Positions 43,203-53,740 of a stretch of DNA of 64,000 nt are shown here, one piece after another (positions within the stretch are counted from its first letter, which is position 1; every line of letters starts with the position of its first letter). The stretch lies in NCBI RefSeq assembly GCF_902167145.1, contig NC_050099.1, positions 242,308,588 through 242,372,587 on the forward strand. Reading direction: 5' to 3'. The translations under genes and the position numbers were made by a program. Source of the stretch: Zea mays (taxonomy: Eukaryota > Streptophyta > Magnoliopsida > Poales > Poaceae). The notes beneath the pieces were generated by a model that worked only from the letters and a program-made list of their open reading frames with translations, did not search any database and was not told the origin of the DNA.

Positions 43203-44997
43203 TCGAAGGGAGTGTTAGCACTCGCTTGGAGGCTTTCGTCGCACTTTTTTGCAAGGGGACCAGCCTTTCTCGGTTGCGTTTTGTTCCGGTGGGTGCGCGC
43301 GAGCGCACCCGCCGGGTGTAGCCCCCGAGGCCTCGGAGGAGTGGTTTCACTCCTCCGAGGTCTTAATGCCTCGCGTAATGCTTCGGTTGGTCTGGTTGTT
43401 CCCTCATGCGAGCTGGCCGTAGCCCGGGTGTACGGTCGGGTCCCAAGTTCTCGGGCTGGTATGTTGACGCTGTCAACGGTTCGGCCGGAGCCGGGTTTGC
43501 GAGAGCAGCCCCCGAGCCTCTGCACAGGGCGAGAGGGCGATCAGGGACAGACTCGGCTTTTTTACATACGCCCCTGCGTCGCCTTTCCGCAAGGAGGAGG
43601 GGGGGGAAAGCGCCATGTTGCCCTCAATGGGCGCCGAACATGGTGTCTCCGGTGAGCTGCAAGCGGGTAATCCGAGTGGACGTCTGTGCCCCGTTCGTTA
43701 GGGGTCGGCTAGGGGCCCAGAGGCACGCCCAAAAGTACCTGCGGGTGATCTGCCGGACCCGGTCCCCTGGCGACGGGGTCCGAGGGCTCGATGCCTCCCT
43801 CTGATGGGATTCCGTTACAAGATCGCTCCCGCTGGTCTCGGAAATGTCCTAGGGTACCTCGGGAGCGCAGCCCGAGCCTTGGTTATGTATCGAACGTACC
43901 CATGGTCATCCCTCGCTCGGCGTCTGAGGCGGCTGTGAACCCTTCGGGGGCTAGCCTTCGAACTCCTGATCAGTAATGGGCACGGAGCCCGAGTAGCCTG
44001 AGGCGGCCGTGGAACCCTTCGGGGGGCCGGCCTTCGAACCTCTCACCAGTAGTGGGTGTAGGGCCCACGCGATCTGAGGCGGCTGTCGAACCCTTCGGGG
44101 GGCCAGCCTTCGAACCTCTGATCAGTAAGGAGGCTCGGAGCCTGGTTCCTTCACGGGGAAGGACCCTTTTCGGGGTATCCCCTTTCCCGGTCCCTGTTGC
44201 AAGAGAGAGAGAGAGAAAGAGGAAAAAAGAAAAAGGATACGAAATCGAACGACGCGGCGTACCTTTACTGGCGCGGTCATTATGGTGAAGGCGAAGCGTC
44301 GCCCGCTTCTCCTGCTAGAGGCGCCGCCTGTCCCGCCGCGGAGTTAATGCGACGGGGCGAGTGGTTGGCGGGGCGGTCGTTGCGCGTGCGCGAGCCGTTC
44401 GAGGAACGGAACACGGGCGCGTTGTCTTTACGCCGTGAGAGAGGGTTCTCTCGCTGCCCGCGGATGGGACGTGAGCTTGGCCGACGACGTGACCGCTGCT
44501 CCCGCCCGCCTGCCACCGCCATTACTGCCGGCCCATTTTTGGCCGCACTGACCGTCGCGCCAGGCTGGCGCTGCTGGGTCGTGCACTGGGTCGCCTCGAG
44601 TCGCGGTATTGGTTCCGCAATCGAGGAGACACGGTGGTGGCGCAAGTGGCGGTGCGGTTGCATGCACGAAGCGTTCAGCGCGCCGGTTGCATGACACGTG
44701 GGCCTGGGCCTCCATGCTAGGCGTGTTGGGAGTCGGAGAAGCGCGCCCACTTGGCGCGGTTGCATGCCGCCTGCATGGCTGCCCGCCCCTTTCGCCCGTT
44801 GGTCGGGGCAAAAGTGGAGGGTCACTTGTAACCGCTGGGCGGTCGTGTGCACCGCGCGCGGCGGTTTGGCTTCTTCTGCTCTGAGCCGGCTTGCATGACA
44901 TGTGGGACCCAGCCCCCGCGCCGTAGGGGAGGGCCTTGGAGCGTGTTGGAGAAGACTCAGCCCATGACGGCTGGGGACGCGAGTAGGGATAGTCGCC

Positions 44998-45004
44998 TTT
45001 AAAA
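44998..45004 (+). promoter_or_regulatory. TATA-like box for an antisense transcript
   Basis: tttaaaa in gtcgcctttaaaaggaggg, followed by a C-rich start region. It faces opposite to the retrotransposon genes and stands just before the antisense ORF. Confidence 0.45.
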
Positions 45005-45009
45005 GGAGG

Positions 45010-45627
45010 GTGACCCCCTTGGAAGGCGACCACGTCTTCGCGCTCCCTTATGCATCGTGTCTTTCCACCTTCCAAGCCCCCGGATGGGGGATACCCGCCG
45101 TCTTTTCGCCTCATCGTTGGAGGAACGCAACTCCGTGGGAGTTGGTACCTTTCAGCCATCGTTCGGCTTCAAGGATTTTCATCATGCAGCCCGGCTGCAC
45201 CCCTCCGCCGGCGGTCACCCAAGATGGTGACCTCCAGCTTGATGGTGGGGGAAAGCGAGCCGGGCTGCGGCCTCTGCCCCTCCCTCAGCCTCAAGGATTT
45301 TCATCACCAGGGCTGGGGAGGGGAGTGTGCCGAGTTGGGGTCGGCCCCTGCGTGGGCGGTGGCCCGCTCCTTCACTCAGTGATCGGAGGGAAGGGCGGTC
45401 GTCGTCCGTGGCGCCGGCAGCTGCACTATGCCTGGCTCTCGGACGCGAGTGGCTTCGGAGCCGCTCGCGGCGCCGGCGTCAGCCACGGCAGCTGGAAGAA
45501 GTTCTTCCGCCGACGAGATAGCCAGGGTCGGCCACGGACCGACCTCCAACTCTACGGCCTTCTGCCCGTCCTTGCCTCACGAGTTTGGGCATGGGCGGGG
45601 GCCTCTTGGCAGCAGCATCCGCCCTGA
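45010..45627 (+). CDS. Antisense extra ORF of the Tat/Huck-like element
   Basis: An open frame of 205 codons on the strand opposite to gag-pol. Tat-lineage elements such as Grande are known to carry an extra ORF in this place and orientation. The first ATG is only about 10 bp from the TATA-like box, so translation would more likely start later, at MQPGCTPPPAVTQDGDLQLD (about 45184). The protein is Gly/Arg/Pro-rich, with a word SHGSWKKFFRRRDSQGRP near residue 155. A 20 bp phrase tcaaggattttcatca occurs twice (45168 and 45290), so part of it was internally duplicated. There is no recognised domain. It may be frame-damaged. Confidence 0.4.
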   Translation: MTPLEGDHVFALPYASCLSTFQAPGWGIPAVFSPHRWRNATPWELVPFSHRSASRIFIMQPGCTPPPAVTQDGDLQLDGGGKRAGLRPLPLPQPQGFSSPGLGRGVCRVGVGPCVGGGPLLHSVIGGKGGRRPWRRQLHYAWLSDASGFGAARGAGVSHGSWKKFFRRRDSQGRPRTDLQLYGLLPVLASRVWAWAGASWQQHPP

Positions 45628-45959
45628 GGTCAGTGCTGCCGCTGTTCGGCCCCCCGGAGCAGAAGTCGTCGTCATCGCTGCCGCTGGAGCGGGCGACGGC
45701 GCGCCGTTCGTCGGTCTTCTGTTGCTCCGCAGGCCCTCCCCCATCGAGTGGGGTTGTTCGTCCCTGCGGAGGGGGAACCGGAGTTCCGTTTGTAATGGCA
45801 CTTTGAATGCCAGTGTTTTTTGTTCATTGTGGTTGTCGAGGCCTGAACATGTATGTAATTTTGGCACGGAGCCGTGTTTTTTCCTCATTTTCGAGCACTA
45901 GGACTCGCCTGTTGGTCGTCTGAACCGCTTCACCAAGCGTGAGTCGCCGCGTGTCAAGG

Positions 45960-46890
45960 TGACGAGTGAGGTATCCGTATCCCGGAGGCGTAGGAGTCCC
46001 TCGGCTTGGTCGACCTTGTTGTCTGAGGCTTCTCTAACTTAGTTAAAGGAACCCCTCGGCCGCTCTTCGATGAGCTGAGGCCAGGGGTAGCGGCGTCAAC
46101 ATGAACAGAAGCGGAGTTGGCTCGAAAGGAAAACCTGGTTGGCCGGAGCCCAGCCGGGTCGTCCGTTAGCGGGACCGACGCCGGAGTTGACCAGCCGAGG
46201 CCTCGGGTCGGGCTGGCGCCCTTGGAAGATGGTTGGCCGAGGCCCCAGAGTGACCGGCCGAGCCGCCTGCTCGGGCCAGATTTTTTGGAGAAGACCCTGG
46301 CAGCGATTGCCCGGGTGTGGCGATGACGTCGTCCTTTAGAGCGGAGATCCTTGGACCGCGTCGCCGTCCGAGGCTAGGTCGGACCTCGCCGAAGGTGTCG
46401 TCGATGCCGAGGGTGCTGCTGCCCCCTTCCAGCGTCAAGACCCGAGCCTGCAGGATCAGATCGTCTTGTAGCGTGTGTCTCCTGCGGCCGCCGAGGCCAG
46501 AACACACACCCTCGCTGTGTTGTAAAGCTGCGTCTCTTTTCTTCTTGTTTCGAGTATCTGGACTTTTTTGTCGGCAACAAGGATGTTTGTGCGAGCGAGA
46601 GTTGCTTCTCGCGGAAGGTGATGAGTGAGGTATCCGTATCCCGGAGGCGTAGGAGTCCCTCGGCTCGGTCGGCCTTGCCGCTTACGCGCACTTTTACCCA
46701 TCCATGAGGCTCTGTCACCGACTCAGTCGAGAAAGCTCGAAGGATCACTTCGGCAGAAGAACTTCCGAACGTGAAGACTTGTTCGGTCCGCGGAACCACT
46801 TATCCGAACATGAGTTACTTATCGCAGAAGGTGATGAGTGAGGTATCCGTATCCCGGAGGCGTAGGAGTCCCTCGGCTCGGTCAACCTTG
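45960..46890. repeat. Three dispersed copies of a 38 bp phrase
   Basis: The phrase gaggtatccgtatcccggag + gcgtaggagtccctcggct stands at about 45968, 46628 and 46850, each preceded by gtga(c/t)gagt. Flanking parts around the copies also resemble one another (caccgcttcaccaagcgtga, aacttccgaacgtgaag), so it is a decayed 200-700 bp repeat. Confidence 0.75.
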
Positions 46891-47153
46891 ACTGCTTACG
46901 TGTACTCCATCGTTTTCAGGATCCACTTTTCGAAGTAGTCAAAAAGCACGAAAGACATTCTGGCAGAAGAGATCTTTTTTCGAGGAAAATTTCAACGCAG
47001 AGGGGGTTCCCCCCCTTTTAGCCCCCGAGGGAGGGTCGGGCTTTGCCGAGGCGAGGCCGACCCTTCCTTGATGACTAAACTTTGCGTGGGTGCGAGGTAT
47101 ATGAACAACTTGAAAACATCTTAAGGGTAGAAGCGACGTAGCTGTTGGATGTT

Positions 47154-48425
47154 CTAAGCGTTGCCATAGACTTCGCCTTGACTGTTGGCCAGCTTGTACG
47201 TTCCGGGCTTCAGAACTTTGGCGATGACGAATGGCCCCTCCCAGGGGGGCGTGAGCTTGTGCCTCCCTCGGGCGTCTTGTCGCAGCCGAAGCACCAGGTC
47301 GCCCATCTGGAGGTCTCGGGACCGGACCCCTCGGGCGTGGTAGCGTCGCAGGGACTGCTGGTACCGCGCCGAGTGTAGTAAGGCCTTGTCCCGAGCCTCT
47401 TCCAGCTGGTCCAGCGAGTCTTCTCGGCTAGCTTGGTTGCTTTGGTCGGTGTAGGCCCTCGTCCTCGGGGAGCCGTATTCCAGGTCTGTGGGCAAGACAG
47501 CCTCGGCCCCGTAGACTAGGAAGAACGGCGTGAAACCCGTGGCTCGGCTCGGCGTCGTCCTCAGGCTCCAGACCACCGAGGGGAGTTCCTTCATCCATCG
47601 CTTGCCGAACTTGTTGAGGTCATTGTAGATCCGAGGCTTGAGCCCTTGTAGAATCATGCCGTTGGCACGCTCCACCTGCCCATTCGTCATGGGATGAGCC
47701 ACGGCGGCCCAGTCCACCCGGATGTGGTGATCCTCGCAGAAGTCCAGGAACTTTCTGCCGGTGAACTGGGTGCCGTTGTCGGTGATGATGGAGTTCGGGA
47801 CCCCGAAGCGATGGATGATGTTGGTGAAGAACGCCACCGCCTGCTCGGACCTGATGCTGTTCAGGGGTCGGACCTCAATCCACTTGGAGAATTTGTCGAT
47901 GGCGACCAGCAGGTGTGTGTAGCCCCTGGGTGCCTTCTGCAAGGGGCCGACGAGGTCCAGACCCCACACCGCAAAAGGCTAGGTGATGGGTATCGTCTGC
48001 AGAGCCTGAGCGGGCAGGTGGGTCTGCCTCGCGTAGAATTGACACCCTTCGCAGGTGCGGACAATTCTTGTGGCGTCGGCCACCGCCGTCGGCCAGTAGA
48101 AGCCCTGTCGGAAGGCATTCCCGACAAGGGCTCGAGCCGCTGCGTGATGGCCGCAAGCCCCCTAGTGTATCTCCCGCAGGAGTTCCTGACCTTCGACGAC
48201 GGAGATGCATCGCTGGAGGATGCCTGAGGGGCTGCGGTGGTAGAGCTCCTTCTCATCGCCCAGCAAGACGAACGACTTGGCACGCCGCGCCACCCGCCGA
48301 GCCTCGGCTCGGTCGAGGGGTAGCTCTCCTTGGTCGAGATATTGCAGGTACGGGGTCTGCCAGTTCCGATCAGGCGTGGCCCCGCTTCGCTCCTCCTCGA
48401 TGCGCAGTGCCTCACCCTCGGGGGC
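47154..48425 (-). pseudogene. Integrase region of the Huck-like element
   Basis: Minus strand. From about 48420 the frame gives the RNase H-integrase linker, QYLDQGELPLDRAEARRVAR and a zinc-binding-like HHCC block (GACGHHAAARALVGNAFRQG, then TCEGCQFYARQTH). The core at 47969-47154 shows WGLDLVGPLQKAPRG, IDKFSKWIEVRPL, FGVPNSIITDNGTQF, HPMTNGQVERANGMI and a C-terminal GDLVLRLRQDARGRHKL block. The D,D,E residues of the core are visible in the words GLDLVG, TDNGTQF and GQVERANG. Two in-frame TAG codons interrupt it (near 48162 in REIH*GACGH, and near 47981 in IT*PFAVWG), so full-length translation is lost though the core itself is open. Confidence 0.88.
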
Positions 48426-48524
48426 CGAGGGTACCTCGGGCTGAACCGAGGTCGCCTCGGGCTGAGCTGAGGGTGCCTTGGGCCGTGCCGAGGGTACCTC
48501 GGGCTGGGCCGAGGGTACCTCGGA

Positions 48525-50426
48525 CTAGGCCGAGGTCGCCTCAGGCTCGGGCGTGTCGTCGATCTTGATGGAGGGTTGATGCAGATCCCGGGAGAAGACG
48601 TCCGGGGGAACCGTTGTTCGCCCCGAGGCTATTTTAGCCAGCTCGTCCGCAGTCTCGTTGTAGCGCCGAGCGATGTGGTTAAGCTCGAGACCGTAGAACT
48701 TGTCTTCTAGGCGCCGAACCTCATCGCAGTAGGCCTCCATCTTCGGGTCACGGCAGTGGGAGTTCTTCATGACTTGGTCGATGACGAGCTGCGAGTCACC
48801 GCGGGCGTCGAGGCGCCGGACCCCTAGCTCGATGGCGATTCGCAACCCGTTGACCAGAGCCTCATACTCAGCCACATTGTTGGACGCCGGGAAGTGGAGG
48901 CGTAGCACATAGCGTAGGTGTTTCCCGAGGGGCGAGATGAAGAGTAGGCCTGCGCCGACCCCTGTCTTCATCAGCGACCCGTCGAAGAACATGGTCCAAA
49001 GCTCCGGTTGGATCGGAGCCGTCGGTAGCTGGGTGTCGACCCATTCAGCCATGAAGTCCGCCAAGACCTGGGACTTAATGGCTTTCCGGGGAGCGAACGA
49101 GATTGTCTCGCCCATGATCTCCACCGCCCACTTTGCAATCCTACCCGAGGCCTCACGGCACTGGATGATCTCTCCCAGGGGGAAGGATGACACCACAGTT
49201 ACCGGATGAGACTCGAAGTAGTGTCGCAACTTCCGCCGTGTCAGGATCACCGCATACAGCAGCTTCTGAACTTGTGGGTAGCGGATCTTGGTTTCGGACA
49301 GTACCTCGCTGACGAAGTAGACTGGCCTCTGAACGGGCAATGCATGCCCCTCTTCTTGCCTCTCGACCACAATCGCGGCGCTAACCACCTGGGTGGTCGC
49401 GGCGACGTAGACCAGGAGGGCTTCTCCGGCAGCTGGGGGCACCAAGATAGGCGCCTTTGTGAGGAGCGCCTTCAGGTTCCCGAGGGCTTCCTCGGCCTCA
49501 GGGGTCCAAGTGAAGCACTCGACCTTCTTTAAGAGGCGGTACAGAGGTAGACCTCTTTCGCCGAGGCGTGAGATGAAACGGCTCAGAGTCGCGAGACATC
49601 CCATGACCCTCTGTACGCCTTTCAAGTCCTTGATGGGCCCCATGCTAGTGATGGCTGCGATCTTCTCCGGGTTGGCTTCGATGCCCCGCTCGGAGACGAT
49701 GAACCCCAAGAGCATGCCTCGGGGCACCCCGAAGACACACTTTTCGGGATTGAGCTTGACGCCTTTCGCCTTGAGACATTGGAATGTTGTTTCAAGGTCG
49801 GAAAGGAGGTCTGAGGCCTTCCTCGTCTTGACTATGATGTCATCGACGTAGGCCTCGTCCGTGCGGCCAATGTGTTCGCCGAACACATGGTTCATGCACC
49901 GCTGGTACGTCGCGCCCGCATTCCTCAAACCGAACGGCATGGTGACATAGCAGTACATGCCGAAGGGGGTGATGAAAGAAGTCGCGAGCTGGTCGGACTC
50001 TTTCATCTTGATTTGATGATACCCTGAGTAGGCATCGAGGAAAGACAGGGTTTCGCACCCAGCAGTGGAATCCACGATTTGGTCGATGCGAGGCAGAGGG
50101 TAGGGAACCTTCGGACATGCTTTGTTGAGACCAGTGTAGTCTACACACATCCGCCATTTCCCCCCTTTCTTTCTCACAAGCACAGGGTTGGCAAGCCATT
50201 CAGGATGGAATACCTCTTTGATGAACCCTGCCGCCATTAGCTTGTGGATCTCCTCGCCTATCGCTCTGCGCTTCTCCTCGTCGAATCGGCGCAGAGGCTG
50301 CTTGACGGGTCGGGCTCCGGCCCGAATATCCAGCGAGTGCTCGGCGACATCCCTCGGTATGCCAGGCATGTCCGAGGGACTCCACGCGAAGACGTCGGCG
50401 TTCGCGCGGAGGAAGTCGACGAGCAC
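48525..50426 (-). CDS. Reverse transcriptase and RNase H of the Huck-like element
   Basis: A 633-codon open frame. RT (about residues 60-240) shows [46 protein letters not shown] and the catalytic [13 protein letters not shown] connection follows, then RNase H (about 470-610): [40 protein letters not shown] and [11 protein letters not shown]. The end PEPEATSA is followed by a TAG in an otherwise continuing repeat (PEVPSAQPEVPSA type). The previous reading frame (51686-50433) ends in a TAG two codons before this Met, in the same frame, so RT was once part of the gag-pro-pol polyprotein ([19 protein letters not shown]). Confidence 0.92.
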   Translation of the reverse strand: MLVDFLRANADVFAWSPSDMPGIPRDVAEHSLDIRAGARPVKQPLRRFDEEKRRAIGEEIHKLMAAGFIKEVFHPEWLANPVLVRKKGGKWRMCVDYTGLNKACPKVPYPLPRIDQIVDSTAGCETLSFLDAYSGYHQIKMKESDQLATSFITPFGMYCYVTMPFGLRNAGATYQRCMNHVFGEHIGRTDEAYVDDIIVKTRKASDLLSDLETTFQCLKAKGVKLNPEKCVFGVPRGMLLGFIVSERGIEANPEKIAAITSMGPIKDLKGVQRVMGCLATLSRFISRLGERGLPLYRLLKKVECFTWTPEAEEALGNLKALLTKAPILVPPAAGEALLVYVAATTQVVSAAIVVERQEEGHALPVQRPVYFVSEVLSETKIRYPQVQKLLYAVILTRRKLRHYFESHPVTVVSSFPLGEIIQCREASGRIAKWAVEIMGETISFAPRKAIKSQVLADFMAEWVDTQLPTAPIQPELWTMFFDGSLMKTGVGAGLLFISPLGKHLRYVLRLHFPASNNVAEYEALVNGLRIAIELGVRRLDARGDSQLVIDQVMKNSHCRDPKMEAYCDEVRRLEDKFYGLELNHIARRYNETADELAKIASGRTTVPPDVFSRDLHQPSIKIDDTPEPEATSA

Positions 50427-50432
50427 TGCTTC

Positions 50433-51686
50433 CTATTTGGGATCGAGCCCGGAGCCGATCCGGATCTGCTTGGAGGCGTCGCCGCTGGGGTCGAGGGGGA
50501 TGGCCTTAACCGTCTCCACTGGCTCGAAGTTGCCGGCATGACGTTTCACGTCTGGCACCTCCTTGGAGAGGCTCTCCAGGTCGGCGATGAGGGCCTCGGA
50601 CTCGGCGAGGGCCTCGGCGTACTCCACGCACTCCACGTCGTATTCGAACGCGTGCTTGTACGTGGGGCCGACGGTGATGACCCCGTTGGGGCCCGACATC
50701 TTGAGCTTCAGGTAGGTGTAGTTGGGGACGGCCATGAACTTCGCGTAGCATGGCCTTCCCAGTACTGCGTGGTAGGTTCCTCGGAACCCGACCACCTCGA
50801 ACGTCAGAGTCTCCCTTCGGAAGTTGGAGGGTGTTCCGAAGCAGACGGGAAGGTCGAGCTGTCCGAGGGGTTGGACGCGCTTCCCGGGGATGATCCCATG
50901 GAAGGGCGCGGCGCCTGCCCGGACAGAGGACAGATCAACACGCAGGAGCCCGAGGGTCTCGGCGTAGATGATGTTGAGGCTGCTGCCTCCGTCCATAAGG
51001 ACCTTGGTGAGCCTGACGTCGCCGATGACGGGGTCGACGACGAGCGGGTATTTCCTCGGGCTCGGCACGTGGTCGGGGTGGTCAGCTTGGTCGAAGGTGA
51101 TGGGCTTGTCAGACCAGTCTAGGTAGACTGGCGCTGCCACCTTCACCGAGCAGACCTCCCGGCGCTCTTGCTTGTGGTGCCGAGCCGAGGCATTCGCCGC
51201 TTGTCCACCGTAGATCATAAAGCAGTCGCGTACCTCGGGGAACTCTCCTGCTTGGTGATCTTCCTTCTTGTCATCGTCGCGGGCCCTACCACCCTCCGCG
51301 GGTGGCCCGGCCCTGTGGAAGTGGCGCCGAAGCATGACGCACTCCTCAAGGGTGTGCTTGACGGGCCCCTGATGACAGGGGCACGGCTCCTTGAGCATCT
51401 TGTCGAAGAGGTTGGCACCTCCGGGGGGTTTCCGAGGGTTCTTGTACTCGGCGGCAGCGACAAGGTCCGCGTCGGCGGCGTCGCGTTTCGCTTGTGACTT
51501 CTTCTTGCCTTTCTTCTTGGCGCCGCGCCGAGTCGACGCCTCGGGAGCATCTTCCGGTGGGCGGCCCTGGGGCTGCTTGTCCTTTCGGAAGATAGCCTCG
51601 ACTGCCTCCTGGCCGGAGGCGAACTTGGTGTCGATGTCCATCAGCTCGCTCGCCCTGGTGGGGGTCTTGCGACCCAACTTGCTCAC
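50433..51686 (-). CDS. Gag C-terminus and aspartic protease of the Huck-like element
   Basis: A 417-codon frame. The start SKLGRKTPTRASELMDIDTK belongs to the C-terminal capsid region. Then come a Lys-rich segment (AKKKGKKKSQAKRD), a zinc-knuckle-like region CPCHQGPVKHTLEEC, and the protease region with LMDGGSSLNIIYAETLG in which Asp-Gly-Gly-Ser replaces the common DTG/DSG, as in many plant Ty3/gypsy elements. The same frame continues upstream through a TGA at 51774-51776 (RDYIR*FSKQR). Confidence 0.88.
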   Translation of the reverse strand: MSKLGRKTPTRASELMDIDTKFASGQEAVEAIFRKDKQPQGRPPEDAPEASTRRGAKKKGKKKSQAKRDAADADLVAAAEYKNPRKPPGGANLFDKMLKEPCPCHQGPVKHTLEECVMLRRHFHRAGPPAEGGRARDDDKKEDHQAGEFPEVRDCFMIYGGQAANASARHHKQERREVCSVKVAAPVYLDWSDKPITFDQADHPDHVPSPRKYPLVVDPVIGDVRLTKVLMDGGSSLNIIYAETLGLLRVDLSSVRAGAAPFHGIIPGKRVQPLGQLDLPVCFGTPSNFRRETLTFEVVGFRGTYHAVLGRPCYAKFMAVPNYTYLKLKMSGPNGVITVGPTYKHAFEYDVECVEYAEALAESEALIADLESLSKEVPDVKRHAGNFEPVETVKAIPLDPSGDASKQIRIGSGLDPK

Positions 51687-53506
51687 CAGGTCGCGGCAGG
51701 TGGTGCCGGCGAGGAACGCGCCAATGACATCCGAGTAGGTGATGTTGGGCAGCTCGGTGCGCTGCTTCGAGAATCACCGGATGTAGTCCCGGAGAGACTC
51801 TCCTGGCTGCTGCCGGCAGCTTCGGAGGTCCCAGGAATTCCCGGGGCGCACATATGTGCCCTGGAAATTGCCGGCGAAGGCTTCAACTAGGTCGTCCCAG
51901 TTGGAGATCTGCCCCGGAGGCAGGTGCTCCAGCCAGGCGCGAGCGGTGTCGGAGAGGAACAGGGGGAGGTTGCGGATGATGAGGTTGTCGTCGTCCGTTC
52001 CACCCAGTTGACAGGCCAGGCGGTAGTCCGCGAGCCACAGTTCCGGTCTCGTCTCCCCAAGTACTTTGTTATAGTAGTCGGGGGTCGGAACCGGGTCGGG
52101 AACGGTGCCCGTCGGATGGCCCGGCTGAAGGCCTGCGGACCGGGCGGTTCGGGCGAGGGACTCCGATCCTCCCCGCTTTCGTAGCGTCCCCCACGCCTGG
52201 GGTGGTAGCCTCGGCGCACCCTCTCGTCGAGGTGGGCCCGACGGTCGCGGTGATGGTGCTCGTTGCCGAGGCGGCCCGGGGCCGCAGGCGCGGTGTTGCG
52301 CGTGCGTCCGGTGTAGACCGAGGCTTCCCGCATGAATCAGGAAGTCGCGGAATGAGGTTCCGAGGGGTATCCCTGCCTTTGGGAGGCAGAGCTCTCGGCC
52401 CGTCGGACCGCGGCGCCTTCCAGGAGATTCTTGAGTTCCCCCTGGATTCGCCGGCCCTCGGTGGTTGATGGCTCCGGCATCGCGCGGAGAAGCATCGCTG
52501 CTGCAGCCAGGTTCTGGCCGACCCCACTAGATGCGGGAGGCGGCCTGTCCCTGACGTCGTTGGCGACGCGGTGCTGGAAGCCCTGGGGCGGATGACGTAT
52601 TTCTCCGGCCGGGGGTTGGCCCGCCCATGCCTGCCCGACGTCCCGGCGGATCGGCTCAAGCGCCCCTGCTCCCTCGTCGAACCTGGCCTGCGCCCCGCGG
52701 ATTTGCTCGAGATGTGGGTCATGGCCCCTTGCCTGAACGGGGACCACAGCTAGCTCCCGTGGGATGTCGACGCGGGGCACTAGCCTAGGGAGATCACTGT
52801 CCTCTAGCATGCCGAGATGATTGCCTTCGGAGGGACCCCCTAGATCGACGTGGAAACATTCGCGGCTTGGGCCGCAGTCCTCGTCGCCGAGGCTGCGGCT
52901 ACCGTCGGAACAGTCGGAAAGGCAGTAGTCACATGCGGTCATGAAGTCCCGCATGGCACTGGGGTTGCCAAGTCCAGAGAAATCCCAACAGATGTTGGGC
53001 CCATCGTCTTCCTCGGACCCAGAGGGCCCGTAGGTCGAGATGTCCGTCAGCCGGTCCCAAGGAGACCGCATGCGAAACCCTAGAGGGTTTGGACTCGCCT
53101 CTACGAGAGCGTCCGCCAAAGCGAGGTCGCTAGGCGGGTTGAGGCTGAATCCAAATGACGTAGGATGGGAATCGGTCGGTACCTTTTGGTCGACGAGCGG
53201 CGATGAAGTCACGTCGGGGACTGACTGCACCGTCGTCTCAGGTGCGAGGGTGACGTCCAGCAAGCTCTCCGCGAGCGTGCTGGCGTTGTCCGCTTGCTCG
53301 GGATTGGCGTGTCGCGGGGAGACGGCGCTCGTCTTCGACTCAGGCGCGAAGTCGATACCCGGTGCGCCCCTCGTTGGGGTGCCGGTGCTGTCGGCTCGCT
53401 CAACAGCCAACGAGGCGCTGCCTCCTGCTTGGCCTTGGTCGCCCTGCCTTCCCCTCCGTCGGCGGGGGAAAGGGCAGGATGAGCTCGAAGGTCGTTCTTC
53501 CACCAC
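51687..53506 (-). pseudogene. Gag N-terminus of the Huck-like element (broken)
   Basis: A 389-codon frame (53506-52337) begins the polyprotein with acidic, low-complexity sequence and a Cys-rich word FMTACDYCLSDCSDGSRSLG. A second frame (52333-51887) carries AFSRAIRRAPFPTRFRPPTT, then breaks near 52063. The true capsid frame, ELWLADYRLACQLGGTDDDN, is in the next frame and joins the 51686 frame. A one-base deletion in the run ggggag is the simplest cause. Confidence 0.8.
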
Positions 53507-53721
53507 GCGGGGAAGACGCCGTCGATTCCGCCGCCGGCGAGCGGGTTGTCAGCCGCCATTGTCGTCGTCGCGCGGCGGTGGAAGGAGTATCATGTCGTAG
53601 CCGCCGTCGAGGGACATGAACTCAAGACTCCCGAAACGGAGCACCGTCCCGGGTTGGAGAGGTTGTTGGAGACTGCCCATCTGGAGCTTGACGGGAAGCT
53701 GTTCGTCAACACGCAGCAGGC

Positions 53722-53740
53722 CCCTACCTGGCGCGCCAAC
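53722..53740 (-). other. Primer binding site of the Huck-like element
   Basis: Minus strand gttggcgcgccaggtagggg directly follows the 5' LTR end. The tggcgc word is usual for Tat-type elements, but which tRNA it pairs with is not determined here. Confidence 0.6.

Larger units (their letters stand above)
43203..47150 (-). other. Long 3' non-coding region of the Huck-like element
   Basis: About 4 kb lie between the integrase end and the 3' LTR. Repeated phrases (cccttcgggggg / gccttcgaacctct) occur at 43937-44120. A 38 bp phrase beginning gaggtatccgtatcccggag occurs three times (about 45968, 46628 and 46850). A plus-strand TATA and ORF are listed separately. The other ORFs on both strands here are GC-rich shadows. 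Confidence 0.6.

Noticed and set aside
44197..45159. Overlapping GC-rich ORFs on both strands (e.g. 44197-44694 plus, 45159-44428 minus)
   Set aside because: Long frames by chance in GC-rich retrotransposon DNA. No motif or conserved start, and most overlap one another in several frames.
50244..51122. 292-codon plus-strand ORF
   Set aside because: It is the antisense shadow of the gag/protease frame in GC-rich DNA, with no family signal.
52850..53619. Plus-strand ORFs over the gag start
   Set aside because: Shadows of the 389-codon gag frame; composition is the reverse complement of acidic low-complexity sequence.
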